Origin: Embiotoca jacksoni
Taxonomy: Eukaryota; Chordata; Actinopteri; Embiotocidae
DNA: 64,000 nt
Direction: 5' to 3'
NCBI GenBank assembly: GCA_022577435.1
Contig: JAKOON010000100.1
Location: 62,001 to 126,000, forward strand
Part shown: piece after piece, positions 1-13,335 of the stretch
Position numbering within the stretch: the stretch's first letter is position 1
Layout: each line of letters begins with the position of its first letter
The notes under the pieces: generated by a model
What the model was told of the DNA's origin: nothing
What the model saw: the letters and a program-made list of their open reading frames with translations, nothing else
Databases searched by the model: none
Position numbers and translations under genes: made by a program

Positions 1-1424
1 TAAATGGGGTTATTTATGGTGACAAGGGCACTAACAGAGAGGGGAAGGAACATGTGGTTGTGTCAACATTTTACATAATGTGCTCCTCAGCCGAGGATTG
101 AGTGTGTTTACCTTTCATCTGCGAGCTTAAAGAGAGACAGAGAGAGGAAGAGTTCAGCCATAAATCCATGTGAGCGCACAAGGTAAACTGTAAACGAGCT
201 AACTGCAATCTGCATGTAAATAAAAGAGCCTTTATTTCCGTGTTAGTATTTCACACCGATTAAAAACAAGTCACGGGCAAAAAAATATCTGAAGTATAAT
301 GAGGTAAAATGAGGTTGGAGTCAAAGGAGCCCTTCCAAAATGAATAAAAAATATTTTCATAAACATTAAGAAATATGCTTTCAAATGTTTTTCACTGTCC
401 AAACCGCTGATTTCTTGCATGCAGATGTTTTTGCACCATTTGACGTAAAAGCAGGGGGTTAAAAACCTGCCTGTATTTCACAATTTGATCAAATCTGCGC
501 GATTAGATGAGCAAATGAGCTGATTTCCACAACTCTTATTCCTCACAGATGTTTTCTGGCCTTTTCATTGCCGAATATTTAACAGGTGGAGTCAATTATA
601 ATTTCACAAAAAACACATGTACAGTATTTATATGAATCTTGTCGGTTTGCGAACCAGGATCTGAACACTGCGGGGCGAAAATAACGACCTGCATGCACGT
701 AAAACCCAACGCGGCGGGTTTAAGTTCACGTTCTGCAGAACATTTCAAGATTGCATATCGATATTTATTAAATGAAAGCTGCCATTCAGAGACTTGGTAG
801 GTATAAATGTAATAATAATAATAATAATAAATATAAACTAATAAAAAAATTAATATGAACAGCATAAATCATGTATCAGGTCAAAAACAAGCTGCTACCA
901 GAGTAGTACTGAAAATGTATCCTATCCTAGAAATGAAAAAAAAAAAAAAAGTATTTGAGAGGAAAATGCATGCAAGAAAAAACATGCAAAACAAAGAACA
1001 ATATTTGTATTTCTTGAAACGGGGTAAAAAGTTTTTTTTTTTTTTAAATAATCTATTGAACAAATGCACAAGAACATGTGTTACTATAATAAGGATCAAG
1101 AAACTGTTGCTTTTTATTGTCTGCTTGTTTAATTTTTCAATTCAATGTTTTGTATAATTGTTTTTAACATAAAAAAAAAAAAGCATTTCAAATTTCAGAT
1201 GTGTAATCGCAACATTCCTAAATATGGCATTGTATGCGTGCACATTCACATTTCTGCGGGCCTCAGACCTTCAAGATGTTCCCGATGTTTTATGTTTTGT
1301 TGAAATGTTTGAACTAACAAAATCACAAATCAGCCGGCACTGCAGAGCTCAACCGCGCAACGCGTTGTGTTTATTGTTTTGTTTGGTAACTCGTCAACAA
1401 CCCAAATGCCGATATTAAATGGTT

Positions 1425-1655
1425 GGTGCTTATATACCGTAGCGGCCTTTTAAACCTTCGCGGTCTGAAAAAGCGTTTCCCAATTTTCCTCCCATTCACA
1501 CGTTCACACACACGTTCATACACACACACACACACACACATACACACACGCACACACACACGCACACACACCGACGGGACAGAAGGACCCGCGGATCCAA
1601 CCGCCAACCTCGCAGTCAGCGCTCAGCCCGCTCAACCTCCTGAACCGCAGTCGCC
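1425..1655 (-). mobile_element. Second, decayed copy of the same SINE-like repeat with internal (CA)n
   Basis: Order of landmarks matches the copy at 23288-23572: a TATA-GCGGCCTTTT start, an AAAGCGTTT block, the CATTCACAC body, then a tRNA-like end (CCCGCTCAACCTCCTGAACC at about 1627-1646). The body is replaced by a CA expansion at 1505-1571. Confidence 0.6.
1505..1571. repeat. (CA)n microsatellite
   Basis: CA-rich tandem repeat with TA and CG interruptions, inside the SINE-like copy at 1425-1655. Confidence 0.95.
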
Positions 1656-2722
1656 CACTTAACGATATAGGAAATCATTACTGTCACCAAATGCAGCGAA
1701 GGTAAAGAATCTAGCAGAAACTGATGGAAGGTGGCTGTTAATACTTTTCCGACAGGCCGCAAACGAGCCAAAAGTTCATCGACAAGAACTCATTTTAGGG
1801 AAAGAGATCTCCCGACGTGTGATATTAGGAATACGATACAAGCTGTTTAATCAAACTTGAAAACTTTTCTTGGCCGGCCGTTGCTACACTCAGCAATTAT
1901 TTACATTCAGACGGTTCTCCTCCGAGCCTCCGTGATGGCGCCAGATGTGTCTTGATTCTTGATTTGTGACGCAACTGCGAAGCCGCCATTAGCCAGCGTG
2001 AAACCACACGAGGGGGAAAATAACCTTCTACCCCTGTTGTAATAACAGCGGAGTGCAACGTGCAGCACCAGCTCATCCGTGTAATAGGAGATCTGATTTG
2101 CTGGATTATGGCTAAATCCTCGTCGCTTGTCAGCAGGAGTAAAAATAACTGTGGTTTTTGTAGAATAAATCCGTGGCAGGTATGCAAGTTTCACAATCCG
2201 CAAGAACTCAGACTGTATATCAGGCAGCTATGCAGAGGTGGTGGGGGGAGAGACTTTAAATGAAAGTGATTTTATGTGCATTAAGAGGGCCGTACACGCC
2301 TCTTATTACAGAGTGAGTATTATTTATGATAAAGAAATATTTTAAGCTATAAAGCAAAGTGTTGTGTATTTATATTTTCGGACTCTGTGGCCTTTTTTTT
2401 TATTATTATCATTCAGATATGCTGTATTTCATTTCTGGATATATATTAATATATCCTTCTGTACTTGTATGCAGCTGTTTCTTTTGTACTTCAGTATTTC
2501 CCCTGGGCAGACAGGCTGGCGGGGTGGGGGGTGGAGGGGATGGCCGGGGGGTGGGGGGGGGTGGGGTTACTGGACATAACCGCGGTTCTACGAGTACGTT
2601 CGTACTTTCTTTTGTGTCTTTGTCTCGGGTTGCGACGGTCGGGGAAATGCTGGACTTAGTTTACGTTTACATTTGTTTTCGTCCACGTTTCAAACCAAAG
2701 TCCTGACAGGAGCTCGAACCTC

Positions 2723-2724
<2 letters not shown>

Positions 2725-2762
<38 letters not shown>
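2725..2762. repeat. (GT)n microsatellite
   Basis: About 19 uninterrupted GT units, left of the GLIS exon at 2950. Confidence 0.97.
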
Positions 2763-2763
<1 letters not shown>

Positions 2764-2949
2764 CATCGGCATCTACAGTTATTAGGACGCAGAGACGACA
2801 ATGTGCATCTTCAGAAAAGCCTGCGTGTGTCTAATAATATAAAATGATAAAAAAAAAGGAAAAAAAAGAAGCTGTTCACTCGTTTCCCTGAATTAAAAAC
2901 AGAGGTTGGTACACATGTGACCCCGTGATGAGGTGCAACGTTCACTGAC

Positions 2950-3111
2950 CGTGTCCAGGTGTGTGCGCTGGTGCTTGGCTCGGTCACTGGAGTTGCTGAA
3001 GGCCTTGAGGCAGCCGGAGTGCTGGCAGATGTAGGGCTTCTCTCCTGTGTGGCTCCTCAGGTGGATCTTCAGGTTCTCCAGACGGGAGAAGGCCTTGGAG
3101 CAGCCCTCAAA
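2950..3111 (-). CDS. glis1: GLIS-family zinc-finger exon (fingers 3-4)
   Basis: Internal 162-nt exon coding 54 residues, from FEGCSKAFSRLENLKIHLRS through HTGEKPY to HQRTHLDT. It completes C2H2 finger 3, whose first cysteine is in the exon at 8024-8923, and encodes all of finger 4, with the HTGEKPY linker between them. The acceptor (TTTAG) is at 3113-3112 and the donor (G|GTCAGT) at 2949-2948. The exon is phase 0 at both ends, so it joins 8024 without a shift. GLIS proteins are nuclear Kruppel-like factors with five fingers that bind GLIS-response elements. The fifth finger (usually starting KPYACQIPGC) is not found in 1-2949, so the 3' part of the gene lies left of the window. The family call is firm; GLIS1 over GLIS3 rests mainly on CM rather than CT at the exon junction and on AGCVRR in the neighbouring exon. 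Confidence 0.9.
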
Positions 3112-4166
3112 CTAAAGAAGAGAGTGAAGACAAACTGTTCCTTAGTTTTATGTTTCCCCCAATAAAGTGACTTTAAGATGGTAAAATTCTTTTTATGGTT
3201 TCATTTGGAAATATTTCCACATGAAACAAGATGTTGGTTCAGGACTGCATAATTTATTGTGGTGTAAATGTAATTTTTAACAGATCAAACAAAGTAAAAT
3301 GGTTTTAGACATTTCTGGAAAGTTTATCCATTTAAAAGCTTTAATCAATGGACCACCTGACCTACAACTGCCGCCAATTTGAGAGCATCAATTATGACTT
3401 GTTTGACAAGGTTTGGCTCCAAAAGTCACTAAATCACATTTTCTGCCTTATTACAACTTCATTGTTACGAGGCTTTGGCCTGGTGGTACAGCTGAGGAAA
3501 CTTATTGTATTTCCAAATTCTCCCAAGTGTCTCATGTCCATAGAGCCAAAGATTGTTCATTTTGGCCTCACAGTTGAGGAGCTGTTACTGACTGAATTTG
3601 GGTTGTATGGGGTTAAAGGATGAGTCCACTTTTTGTTTTCAAAGTCGATTTGTGGTCATTTTATGGGTTATACTAGAAATCTAGTGGTTTGTACAAGGTA
3701 TTTATATTCATTCAGAACAGTATTCATTATTGCACAATGGTCAGGGCCATGAATAGTTGCATTACAATTGAAGAAAGTGATGGTTAAATACAGAGTACCG
3801 TGTCATCTTCGTGACAGGACGTTAACCCGGGAGAGCGGCGTTTCAAGTCCATGCAAAAGTCAATGTGATTTCTTTTTTCTTTTTTTTTAAGAAATCCAAA
3901 ACGTGAACCGTAACAAAGTTGTTGTTTTTTTTTTTTAACCAAACCAGAACCAAACGGTGACTGTGTCACATTTAACTCAAACCATAGTCTGTTTCATAAA
4001 CGTTACCACATCGTTTTTGGTGCCTGAAACTTAAAGCACCTGGAGGAGCTCGTCAACTCAGCATTTATACGAGACGCAAACGGCTTTGATAAAATGTCAG
4101 GATTTGACGGACTGGGAATGAGAACGCGTCGTTACAACTGAGTGATGCTGAAGACGGAAATAGTGA

Positions 4167-4217
<51 letters not shown>

Positions 4218-7200
4218 AGACTGTGGTAGGTTCTAGTTAAAAGTGTTTCTTTTGGCCTCAGGCCAGACAAGAAGCAAATATCCTCGTCAGCAGACTTAGC
4301 ACACAGCGGGCCATAAAACCACCACTTTATACGCTTACGGGAACTCTGTCACCTTCTATCTCACAGACTGTTGTCATCATATCGGACATTCGCCTCAAAG
4401 CTTAAATGAAGAAATTTACAGGGGGGGGGGGGGAAGACAGTTTAGACAATCAGAGGAGATTTTTCCACAAATAAAACGGTCTGAATTCACTTTATAAATG
4501 TTAAATTCAACAGAATAAAGTTTTCAATCAAAGCTAAATCAACACATTTTAATGAATTTTGAACATGAATCTAAGTGTCTTCCATTCACAGAATGAATGC
4601 TAGAGACACAAAATGAAGCCAAATCATCGTGTTTGTTAAAGTATTAAAATGGAATTTAATAGAAAACTCTCCCCCCAGATAAATTAAATAATTAAAAAAA
4701 TGATGTCAGCTATATTTCTTTTTGAAAACTATTAATAATGACTTTCTGGTCTAATTTTGAAAGCTTAAAGAGAGCTTGATTCTTTTAAAACTCTTTTTAT
4801 TTTTTTTTTTACCTACTATTCATTCCAGGGTTTTATTAGGTCTCACTAATGAGTCTGTAAATGTCAGTTACCTCATTTAGTTTAATAAGTCTGTACATAA
4901 AAAACATACTACATCATGGTGATTAATTAATCCAAGGCTTGACACCACCTCTATACAGAAATACAGACCAGTGACTGAAACATTCAAACACTCATCAGAG
5001 CCACACACAAAGACAGATGAATGTAGACCAAGTCTACGACTTTCAGAAAAAAAGACGTAATTTACCACATGGCTTCTGAAGACAAAATACTGAAACGAAA
5101 AAGCTTTATTTAAGCCATGCAAGAGTTTATTTATATTTCCTCAGGCAAACTTTACATTGACAGTATACATTTTAAACACGAGATAAATGGTTTATCCTGC
5201 AACTTTAGATTTATTTTGTTATTTGCTTAGTTTGTCTTTATAATTACATCACCCGACTTCCTTTTTTGCTGATGGACCAAAGTCATTATTTGTGTAACCA
5301 TTAGAGGCTTTACTCCCTTTAAACATTTGTCATTTTGTAGTACTTGTTGATGTCGCTCAAAATAAACCAGAGTGACCACGTCCAGCCAGCGTAGTGGTGA
5401 TGTGTTTTTAATAGTTTTCCGACAAAGTGGAGCTGCACTGTATGGCACAATAAAAAGAAAATATATCAGGTGCTTCTTACTAGAATGACTTTGTTTTGGT
5501 ATTTTTATGCTGTGTAGAGAATCACCAGACATATCCTTTAAATGTACCTACCTATGTCCTTCCAGCGTCATTCATTTTGCTCGACGACTCGACCACGGTG
5601 GATTTGAAAAACGCTTTGGGAACTCGTGTTTACAGCCTGAAGACACCTGTTGAATCTGGGACTCGACATTACGAGCTGGTAAATAAGGCCGAATTCATTA
5701 ACAAACACTGACTACATTCATGCGAGATATTCATTTTCCATTGCAGCACCAGAAATGACTTAATTTACATGTTTTGGCTTGAGCGCTTTATGAAAATGAA
5801 ATGACGTTATTCACGTAGCTGGAGTGTGACTAATGACTGATTTTTTTTTTGCGTTAATGTTGATTTAATCATATTAATCTGTTTGCGGGCGACTCTCCAC
5901 GGTAATACATTTATAAGCTGGCAGCAGATTAGGTGACCAGAATGAACTAATTCACCCAAGTAGGAAGCGTGTCCCCGAGTGAAAACTTCTGAATGAATTA
6001 TTAATCACACTCTCAGGTTGATGACAGCGGTGAATAATGGAGAGAGTTACTCACTCTCGGGGACGAAGACTCGGCACCAAACAGGAGGTCATCGCGAGAC
6101 GGACGCGGTCGCGGCGGCGAATGTCTCCGAAAATGAGCCACGACAGAAGTGATGAAGGGCGATGCTGCAGCGGGGCTCGAAGGCCACCGTCTCGATGGTT
6201 AATGCAGAAACATCCCTGTTCTCAGGCCTCAGGAGGTCTGGTTTAGTCCTTATCTTGGACGTGGATCTTAATTTTTTTCAGTTTACAGTACAGTCTATCA
6301 TCCTTTGTAGATGAAGTTGATTTATGTGCAACTGTGAGTGTAACCGCGAAGGAACTGAAGACGTTCACGGTGACGGTGAAAGCGGAGACTTTCGGGTTAA
6401 TCGCTCTCAGCTGTGTAAACATGGAAGTTATTGAGTCAAAAAGCAGTTTTAATGGCACTGCATTGGCTTTATGAAATCATAACATGAACAGAGAGCCTCC
6501 AAGTGTTGTGTAGAAGAACGATCGGTTAACTGACTGAACCCCGCTTGTTTATTATTGAAAAAAATCAAACTATTTTCTGCACCATTTAATATCAATCACT
6601 GTATTTGCGGTCACAAATGTTTAGAAAGCAGCAAATTATGACATTTTATAAGCTGAAATCAAACTTGTTTGGGATTCTTGTGAGAAAAATGAGTAATTAA
6701 AATGGTTGTCGATCAATTTTCTATATGTCAACTAATCAACTCAGGTTTTGCAGTTCTACATTAAATCAGACAGACGTTTCTCGAGCCATCATGGAAAACA
6801 CACATCACTGACTGACTTTTCTTAAAAAAAATAAAACAACTCGAGTGTGTTTTTCTGATATCCAGCTGCTCTTCTGTTCTATAACCGAAGCTGCTGAAGA
6901 AATGTTTGCTTCCCCGGGAATTCTGGGACTTGTGGCGTTCAACGACGCTTGCTGTTACCCCGGTCACACACTCGATCAGAGCCTTGAAAAGGCAGAAACG
7001 TGTTTTCTCTGTGGGGACATAGCTTCTACAGGATTGAAAGATGCAACTGCTAATTAATTAAGTAAACGTAAATATCGTACACATTTTAGACAAATTAATT
7101 TGTCAAAATAAAGACGGAGTGATCGGCAGGTCTCTGGATGCTCCGGAGGGCTACAGACACATCCTCCATTCATTCATTCAGACCAGCCTCGTTTCTTCCT

Positions 7201-8023
7201 CTGGCGTGCATGAGTAAGGGAAACCTGTCGTGACGAGAGGAAACTGTTTGATCATCTCTCTGTCTGACAGACTGTTGATCAGTCTGAGACAAGTCGAGAC
7301 TGTAAGCTGGTTAATACCTTTCAAACCTACTTAAATCTAAATGGTTCACTTGAAGCGACGCAAAGTTGGAAACGATGAGATGTGTTTAGTCTGAGTGACT
7401 CCTGCATGTTTGGGATAAATTCCTCTCGGTTAAGGGAATGAAAAACTCCTTTTTTATGACTGGTGAATCTTCTAAGAATTTGAAAAAATAAATAAATAAC
7501 ACGGATAAACTTTCCACAATGATTCAAGTCATGAATTAGATTTTTTTTTTTGTGTGTGTGCATAATTCAACTGATAAAATCATAACTGACTTGCAGTTTG
7601 ACTTGAGACTTTCTTGGACTTTAGCGCTTTTCACTTATGCGCTCTCGCCAAAATGTTCGAATTGAAATTATTTAAAGTAAATCCACTGACAACGCACAGA
7701 ACCTGATTGCAGCCAATCGGGTTGCACAAGCGGGAAAGAATAGTTTCATCTGACAGTGAACACCAGAACTTTAACACATCCAGACTCTAAAACGCTCAAA
7801 TGAACAAACTCTATTTTTTTAAGGTTTTGAAGTTTAAAATACATATTTCCCTGCTAGCAAGTTATATCAGCTGTAAATAGGACTTTACCAGGGAACTCTG
7901 CTGCCAATCTTAAAAAGGGCCTCACTCACGGGGAACAGGAAACTACAGCTTAGCTATGATAAAGTTAATTTGACTGTAATCTGTAAACAAACTGCAGGTT
8001 TGACAGCAAACGAACTGACTCAC
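3112..8023 (-). other. GLIS intron
   Basis: About 4.9 kb between the two zinc-finger exons. Includes the AC repeat at 4169 and a poly-G run at about 4421. No exon-like frame bounded by splice sites was recognised. Confidence 0.7.
4169..4216. repeat. (AC)n microsatellite
   Basis: About 24 uninterrupted AC units within the GLIS intron. Confidence 0.97.
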
Positions 8024-8923
8024 CATGCATTTGTTGGGTTTTTCTCCCGAATGGACCCTCATGTGGATGAGCAGCTTGTAGCGCGCGTTGAAGGGTTTGT
8101 GGCGTCGCACGCAGCCGGCCCAGAAACACGCAAATTCCTCCCCTTTGCGTTGATCGATGTGCACCTTCTCGATGTGCCTCACCAGCTCCTCCTGGCTGCC
8201 GTAGGCGGCGCTGCAGTCGATCCAGTGGCACGGCTGCTCCTGCTGGTCCAGCGCGGGATCCTGTCCCGCCGGTCCGTTAAACCTGGGGGAGTGAAGAGGG
8301 GACTGGGTGCCGTCCTGACCGTCGTAACCTTGAAGCGGCCGGCCCAGACGGAACAGCTCCCCCTGCTGGTTGCTCATTTGAAATGGTTCCCTTTTACAGG
8401 GCAAGAAATCATCTGCGGGCTCTTGTTTTATGGCGCGATAGTCGTCCTGCAGCTTTTGTTGGTGCTGAGACGATTTGTTGTTGGCATCAGAGAGAGGCAT
8501 GCAAGAAGTGAAAAGTAAAGATGAGGTGGAAGAGGAAAGGGAGGAAGGTGGAGAGCTAAAAGACGGAGAGGAGGCACAGCTGGTGAGCATGTAGGACAGA
8601 GGGAGGGAGGGCTGGGGGTAGCAGCCCAACCTCTGGCTGCTGGTTTTGGGGTCTGTGTGAGCTGCGGTGGCAAAGTCCTCCACAGTCTTTTCTAGGTGGG
8701 ATCCAGCTGTTTTACAGCTGAGCAGGGAGGTGAGGTCACGCCCCAGCGAGGACAGGGACAGTGAGGTCCTCGGAAGACAGCACAGGCCTCCCGAATGGAT
8801 CGATGGCTGGCAGAAGCCACCGGAGGACAGCGGCGCCTGGAGATCCTCAGCATCCTCAAACACACTCCCAAAACCGGGAAGAGTCAGCTGCACGTCCGGA
8901 GGCCCGAGGTCGGGGGGCCACAT
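8024..8923 (-). CDS. glis1: GLIS-family zinc-finger exon (N-terminal region, fingers 1-2, start of 3)
   Basis: This 900-nt reading frame encodes 300 residues ending PNKCM, then a consensus donor (GTGAGT) at 8023-8018. Residues 1-220 are Ser/Pro-rich and low complexity, as in GLIS N-termini, with one acidic-hydrophobic patch (LTLPGFGSVFEDAEDL). Then come finger 1 (CHWIDC...HIEKVH), finger 2 with the long GLIS-type insert (CFWAGCVRRHKPFNARYKLL) and the first cysteine of finger 3. The role is DNA-binding transcriptional regulation in the nucleus. The left end of coding is uncertain: an in-frame TGA lies 15 nt before the ATG at 8923. Either translation starts here, or the exon begins at an internal AG (exon start 8934) and joins an upstream coding exon. 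Coding past 8023 in this frame is intron read-through. Confidence 0.88.
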
Positions 8924-9875
8924 GCCGGCCCCCGCTCACTGACTCCCACCAACAGATCCCCTCAGGAAAAACGCTGATGGTGATTGTCTTGAAGCGACTT
9001 TAGGAATCCATTGGACATGAACTCGTCCGCAGCATCTTTTAGCACTCAAAAGCATTCGAATCGGATTGATGAACAGCTGCTGGCATCTTCCGCATGTGTA
9101 ATTTTCTGTCATTTGTTCTAAACTGCTCCGTGGTCAGTCATCACTCGAGTACTGTGGGAGACAGAGACCAGACTTAAATGATTAAATTTTAAAGGCAAAA
9201 ATCACGACTACTAAACACTGCACATAACAGTTTGATGAACAAGTTGTTTTCTCGAAAAATAACGAAGTACTAAGATCTTTTACTTCAGTACATGAATCAC
9301 TAGGATAGTGTAAAAATAAAGTCCTGCATTCAAATAAAAGCATATAAGTAGTATCAGCAAAAAATAAAAGCACTGGTGATGTAGAAAAACCTCCCTGAAA
9401 ATTGTAGCTAGTTTTAACAACTTTTTATTCGGTATAAAAGTGTAGTCCAGTGGTTCAACCTGAGGCGCGGGTCTCTTTACAAAGGGTCACAAGGTAAATC
9501 TGAGGGGGAGTGAAATAATTATCTAAGTAGGAAAAAAGAAAAAGCAGAGTTCTGCTGTCTTTGTGGAAAAGCTTAGATTTCACAAACACCTGAAATGTGA
9601 CAAGTGGTTCGAACTTTTTTTTTTTTTTTTTTTAATTCAATCTAATTTATAAAATTTCTAATATCTAAGAAGCCACCTGCCCAAGGATGGGAAATAGGCT
9701 CTAACATAATGGTATACAGGTATTTTATAAGCCTATGTGTAAAATCTTAACCTTACCTTAAAATTGTTCTGAAAAAAGGGCTTCACTGATTTTGGATTTC
9801 ACACCTTTAACATTAAAACCAGATAAAAATTGATGCAGCAGAGCCGGAGATCTTCTTTCTTCTTGGCACCTACAT

Positions 9876-9892
9876 TACCCATAATGCAATGC
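9876..9892 (+). promoter_or_regulatory. ZNF143/Staf-like site
   Basis: TACCCATAATGCAATGC closely matches the known Staf/ZNF143 element (TACCCATAATGCAT followed by YG). No gene start is evident beside it, so it may be a distal or decayed site. Confidence 0.4.
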
Positions 9893-12800
9893 AATACCGG
9901 CAGTTCAAGTGTAGATTCGGGTGTGTTGTGTTCGATTAACGTAGCCTTAAGATATGAGACCCGAGAAGTCTGACGAGCTCAATTCTTTATAACTCCGTAT
10001 TTTTAAACTTGAACTCTTCGACACAGCAGAAGCAAAGGAGAAAAGATTTCCCGCAGCTTCATATAAAACCCCTAAATACAGATGTGTAAAAAAAAAAAAA
10101 ATTGATGGATTTGTTGTTTAAAGACGGCACTGAGCACATTCCACATGCCGGCTAAACCAAGTCAGGATGTATCGGGATGTTGCAAAGCCATGACTCAGCT
10201 GCTGTGACAACCTGCCACGCCGGTCAACAGCTTGAAACATAAAACCCCAAAATGTGTCACACTCTGAGTGTTATTCCCTCATTTCCAACCCTGCGGTCAA
10301 TCGTTAACATCAAATGGACCAAGGTGACCAGCCGGGAAGGCTTTGGTTGGAGTGAAACCCAAACAAGCGTGCAGTCCGACCCCCCTTTTGTCAGCAGGCT
10401 TTCGGGTCGCGTATTCCCGAGCGCGACACTGCTGCGAGTGTATATTTGAGTTTCCTTTGAGCCGCTGTGACAAGTCAGAGCTGATTCATTGCTTGCAGGC
10501 ATTAAGGCCACCCTCGCTGCAAACAGCCCGGCGCTGTGTGGCGGCCGATTGCCTGCAACCTGGTCCAGATGCTTGTTAACAGGGGAAGAGTAATGAAGCA
10601 AATCTCTCCACCGGCTACTGATGCAATACAGGGAGGCTTGGAAAAGGAAAAATAGTGGGGCCTCCACAGACGTGTCAACCCCCCCCCCTATTCTGTCACA
10701 CACATACAGTAGCACTACTGTGCAAAAAGTCCCTGCCTGTTTATTGGACCTGACTTGATTTCCTCAGTTCTCAGCCATCTGCCAGATATTGATGATCTAA
10801 TATACGGCGGGATCCCTGCCACGTGTAATTACTCATCAGACGGATTCAATGGAATTTCATGCTGATGGTTATTTTACGAGGCAGAAACTCACGCAGCTGA
10901 GAGGATGAGTAAATTCACCTCTGTACTTATATTAGCTGACGAAGGACTCACTAAGTGTAGGTTCATGCCTGTATTTCCTGGTATGGTCTGGTTTACAGTT
11001 TCATGATTCTTCCCGTAAAGCGCTGGAGTCCCCCCCCTCCCTCCACCAGAGTCATGTAGCAGGAACCAGTTATGGGAACTGTAGTTGAATCTTAATTAGA
11101 GAGGCTGCAATGTGTCTGTGTGTCAAAGAACCAAAGCGGATTAATCATACTCGTGTAGCAGAAGTGGTTTGGTACGCCTGAAGTATGATAATTGCAGCCT
11201 GGTACCTGTTGGCTTCGAGAGCTAAAACCAATATTAGAGTTTTGTGTAGCAAATAAAACATCAGATTCACAACAATCAAAGACAGATGATCGTGCACACG
11301 TTCACAATCGGACAGGTCTTTTTTTTTCCTTTTTTTTTTTAGAATCGAACTGGTGACTTGTGTGGACATCCACTTGAGCAGAAATCCAGCGGTAAATATA
11401 GTAAAACTGGGATTTTATTTTAGCAGTGTCTGTTCACAAACCACTTTGGTCCAAATCCAGAAAGAAGAGTCAGACAGCAAAACTAAGAAAAGTGTCCCAC
11501 AAAGCCTCAACTGAGCCTGCGAGCTTCATAAAATAGCAGCCTCATCTCATGTGGTGTCTTTTAAAGACTCACTTGCTGAGGTTAGCTAAACACAGCTGTG
11601 GCATTTCTGGACAAGCAAATGTGTACTTGTCTCAACAATAAGTACTTTGGTTCTTGAATTACAAACTTTATTTGTGCTTTTTGGTTTCGCTGAAACGTGG
11701 GAAAAATATCCTGATTGAAATGAGAAAATTCTGTTCTCCCTAAATAGTCCTGGATGTTGTTATGGAGGCGTCAGAGCTGATTGATTGTCCTGGAGCTGAA
11801 CTTGGATCGATGCAGGCAAACGTGTCATCACACAGTTTACCTAGATAATTGTATTTCATCAAAGAAAGACACATAAATATACAGCACGTCATTGTTCTGT
11901 ATTGTGAAAAAAATGCTGTCGATACAACACGCAGTTTTAATTATCAGTTCATCAGGTGCACGTGAGCTAAATTTGTCTGCAACAATCAGCCTGTTTTGAC
12001 TTATCGCCGCTCTACAGCGTTTTAGTGTCTTTCAGCTCATTGTTGTGAATGAACGTAAACTCTCCTCAGTCATGGTTTCAGACACAGCAGGCGGCTGTCT
12101 CGGCTGCGAAAACTCCGATAAATCCTCCGTGTGCAACCTACCGAGCTCTAAACCACAGACAGAGAGCATTAGAAACCAGCTGCTGAACACAGCAGCAAAA
12201 ATTAGTCTGTTCCTACGTGCCCTATTTTTTTTTTCGGGGTGGGGGGATCAGTTGCAGCCCAAAAATGCTTGATTGTGCAGCAGCGTTTCCAAAACAATTC
12301 CAATGTGTCATGCAAAGTTTTATGTGCTTTTTTATTTTTTGCATCAAATTGCATACGCAGAAAAAAAAAACTGTAATTACAGCGGCGTTACAAGCAAAAC
12401 TATCTTTTGGTTCTAGCTGTCAGTCAACTTCAAAATAAAGTTTGAATGCAAAATGATCACCATAAAACAGTAGAACGTGGTTATCTGTGCAACTTTAAAT
12501 CCTTTTTACAGAAGGCATAACTGCAAACAATGCATCCATTCTTTGAAAAACATTCGCGAGATACAATTCAGTTTCTTGCAGGGATTTTGGTAATTGCTTT
12601 ACAGCAGGGAGTTACTATCATATCAAAACCAACTAACATCGCTAGGCCATACGGAATTTGCATCATTCTGTTGTCTGCTGATGTCTGAGATCTGTTTTGC
12701 AACCTTGACATTGACTTTTATTGCATTTTTACATAACTTTTGTGAGATTTTACGAGTTTGAAAAATAACTTGTAAATCTTGGTTCCTGGATTTAAAAAAA

Positions 12801-13315
12801 TAAATAAATAAATACATGAGGACAATGTTTTGGGTAGAAATCCCCTCAGGTTAGGACAATATGTTTGCAAGAGAACAAAATCTCATAAATGGGGCCGGCG
12901 CTGCATTAAAGAAAACCGCTCGTATTACGTAGCTAGTTTCACAACTGTCGCTTGTGTTTTTACAACAGACATGAGAGGCCGGTATCCCAGTAACGGAGAG
13001 AGTTGGCTGCGAGGGGAGAGTTTACACTTCTCTGAATGATTTGTGCCTCAGGTCCTCCACTTTCAAAATACTGTGTTACTCCTGCGAAACCTCTCTTGTG
13101 GCCAGCTAATAAATCATAATTTACTCGATGTTCAGGTCGTTGACCTTTGTTTGTCCAGAGGAAATGAAATGAGCATACTCCTGTTTTTCTAACCGCCGCC
13201 TGCTTTGCATTCTTACAGTTAGACACGTTCACACCTGAGAAAGTGACCACATATTAACACTAGTGGCAGCTCGCAAGGTTCCAATCGGCCTACTAACTGG
13301 TTTCACTTAATCCGG

Positions 13316-13335
13316 CTATATATATATATATATAT
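13316..13335. repeat. (TA)n microsatellite
   Basis: About ten TA units followed by a T run. Confidence 0.9.

Larger units (their letters stand above)
1..2949. other. Left flank, non-coding
   Basis: Downstream intron of the GLIS gene. Contains a TAA trinucleotide run (811-831), poly-A/T runs, the SINE-like copy (1425-1655), a G-rich stretch (2519-2572) and the GT repeat at 2725. The missing last zinc finger is not present. Confidence 0.6.

Noticed and set aside
7970..8518. 182-codon plus-strand frame over the GLIS exon
   Set aside because: Shadow of the zinc-finger exon on the other strand.
10257..10715. 152-codon minus-strand frame
   Set aside because: No domain, signal peptide, splice support or recognisable homology; consistent with chance.
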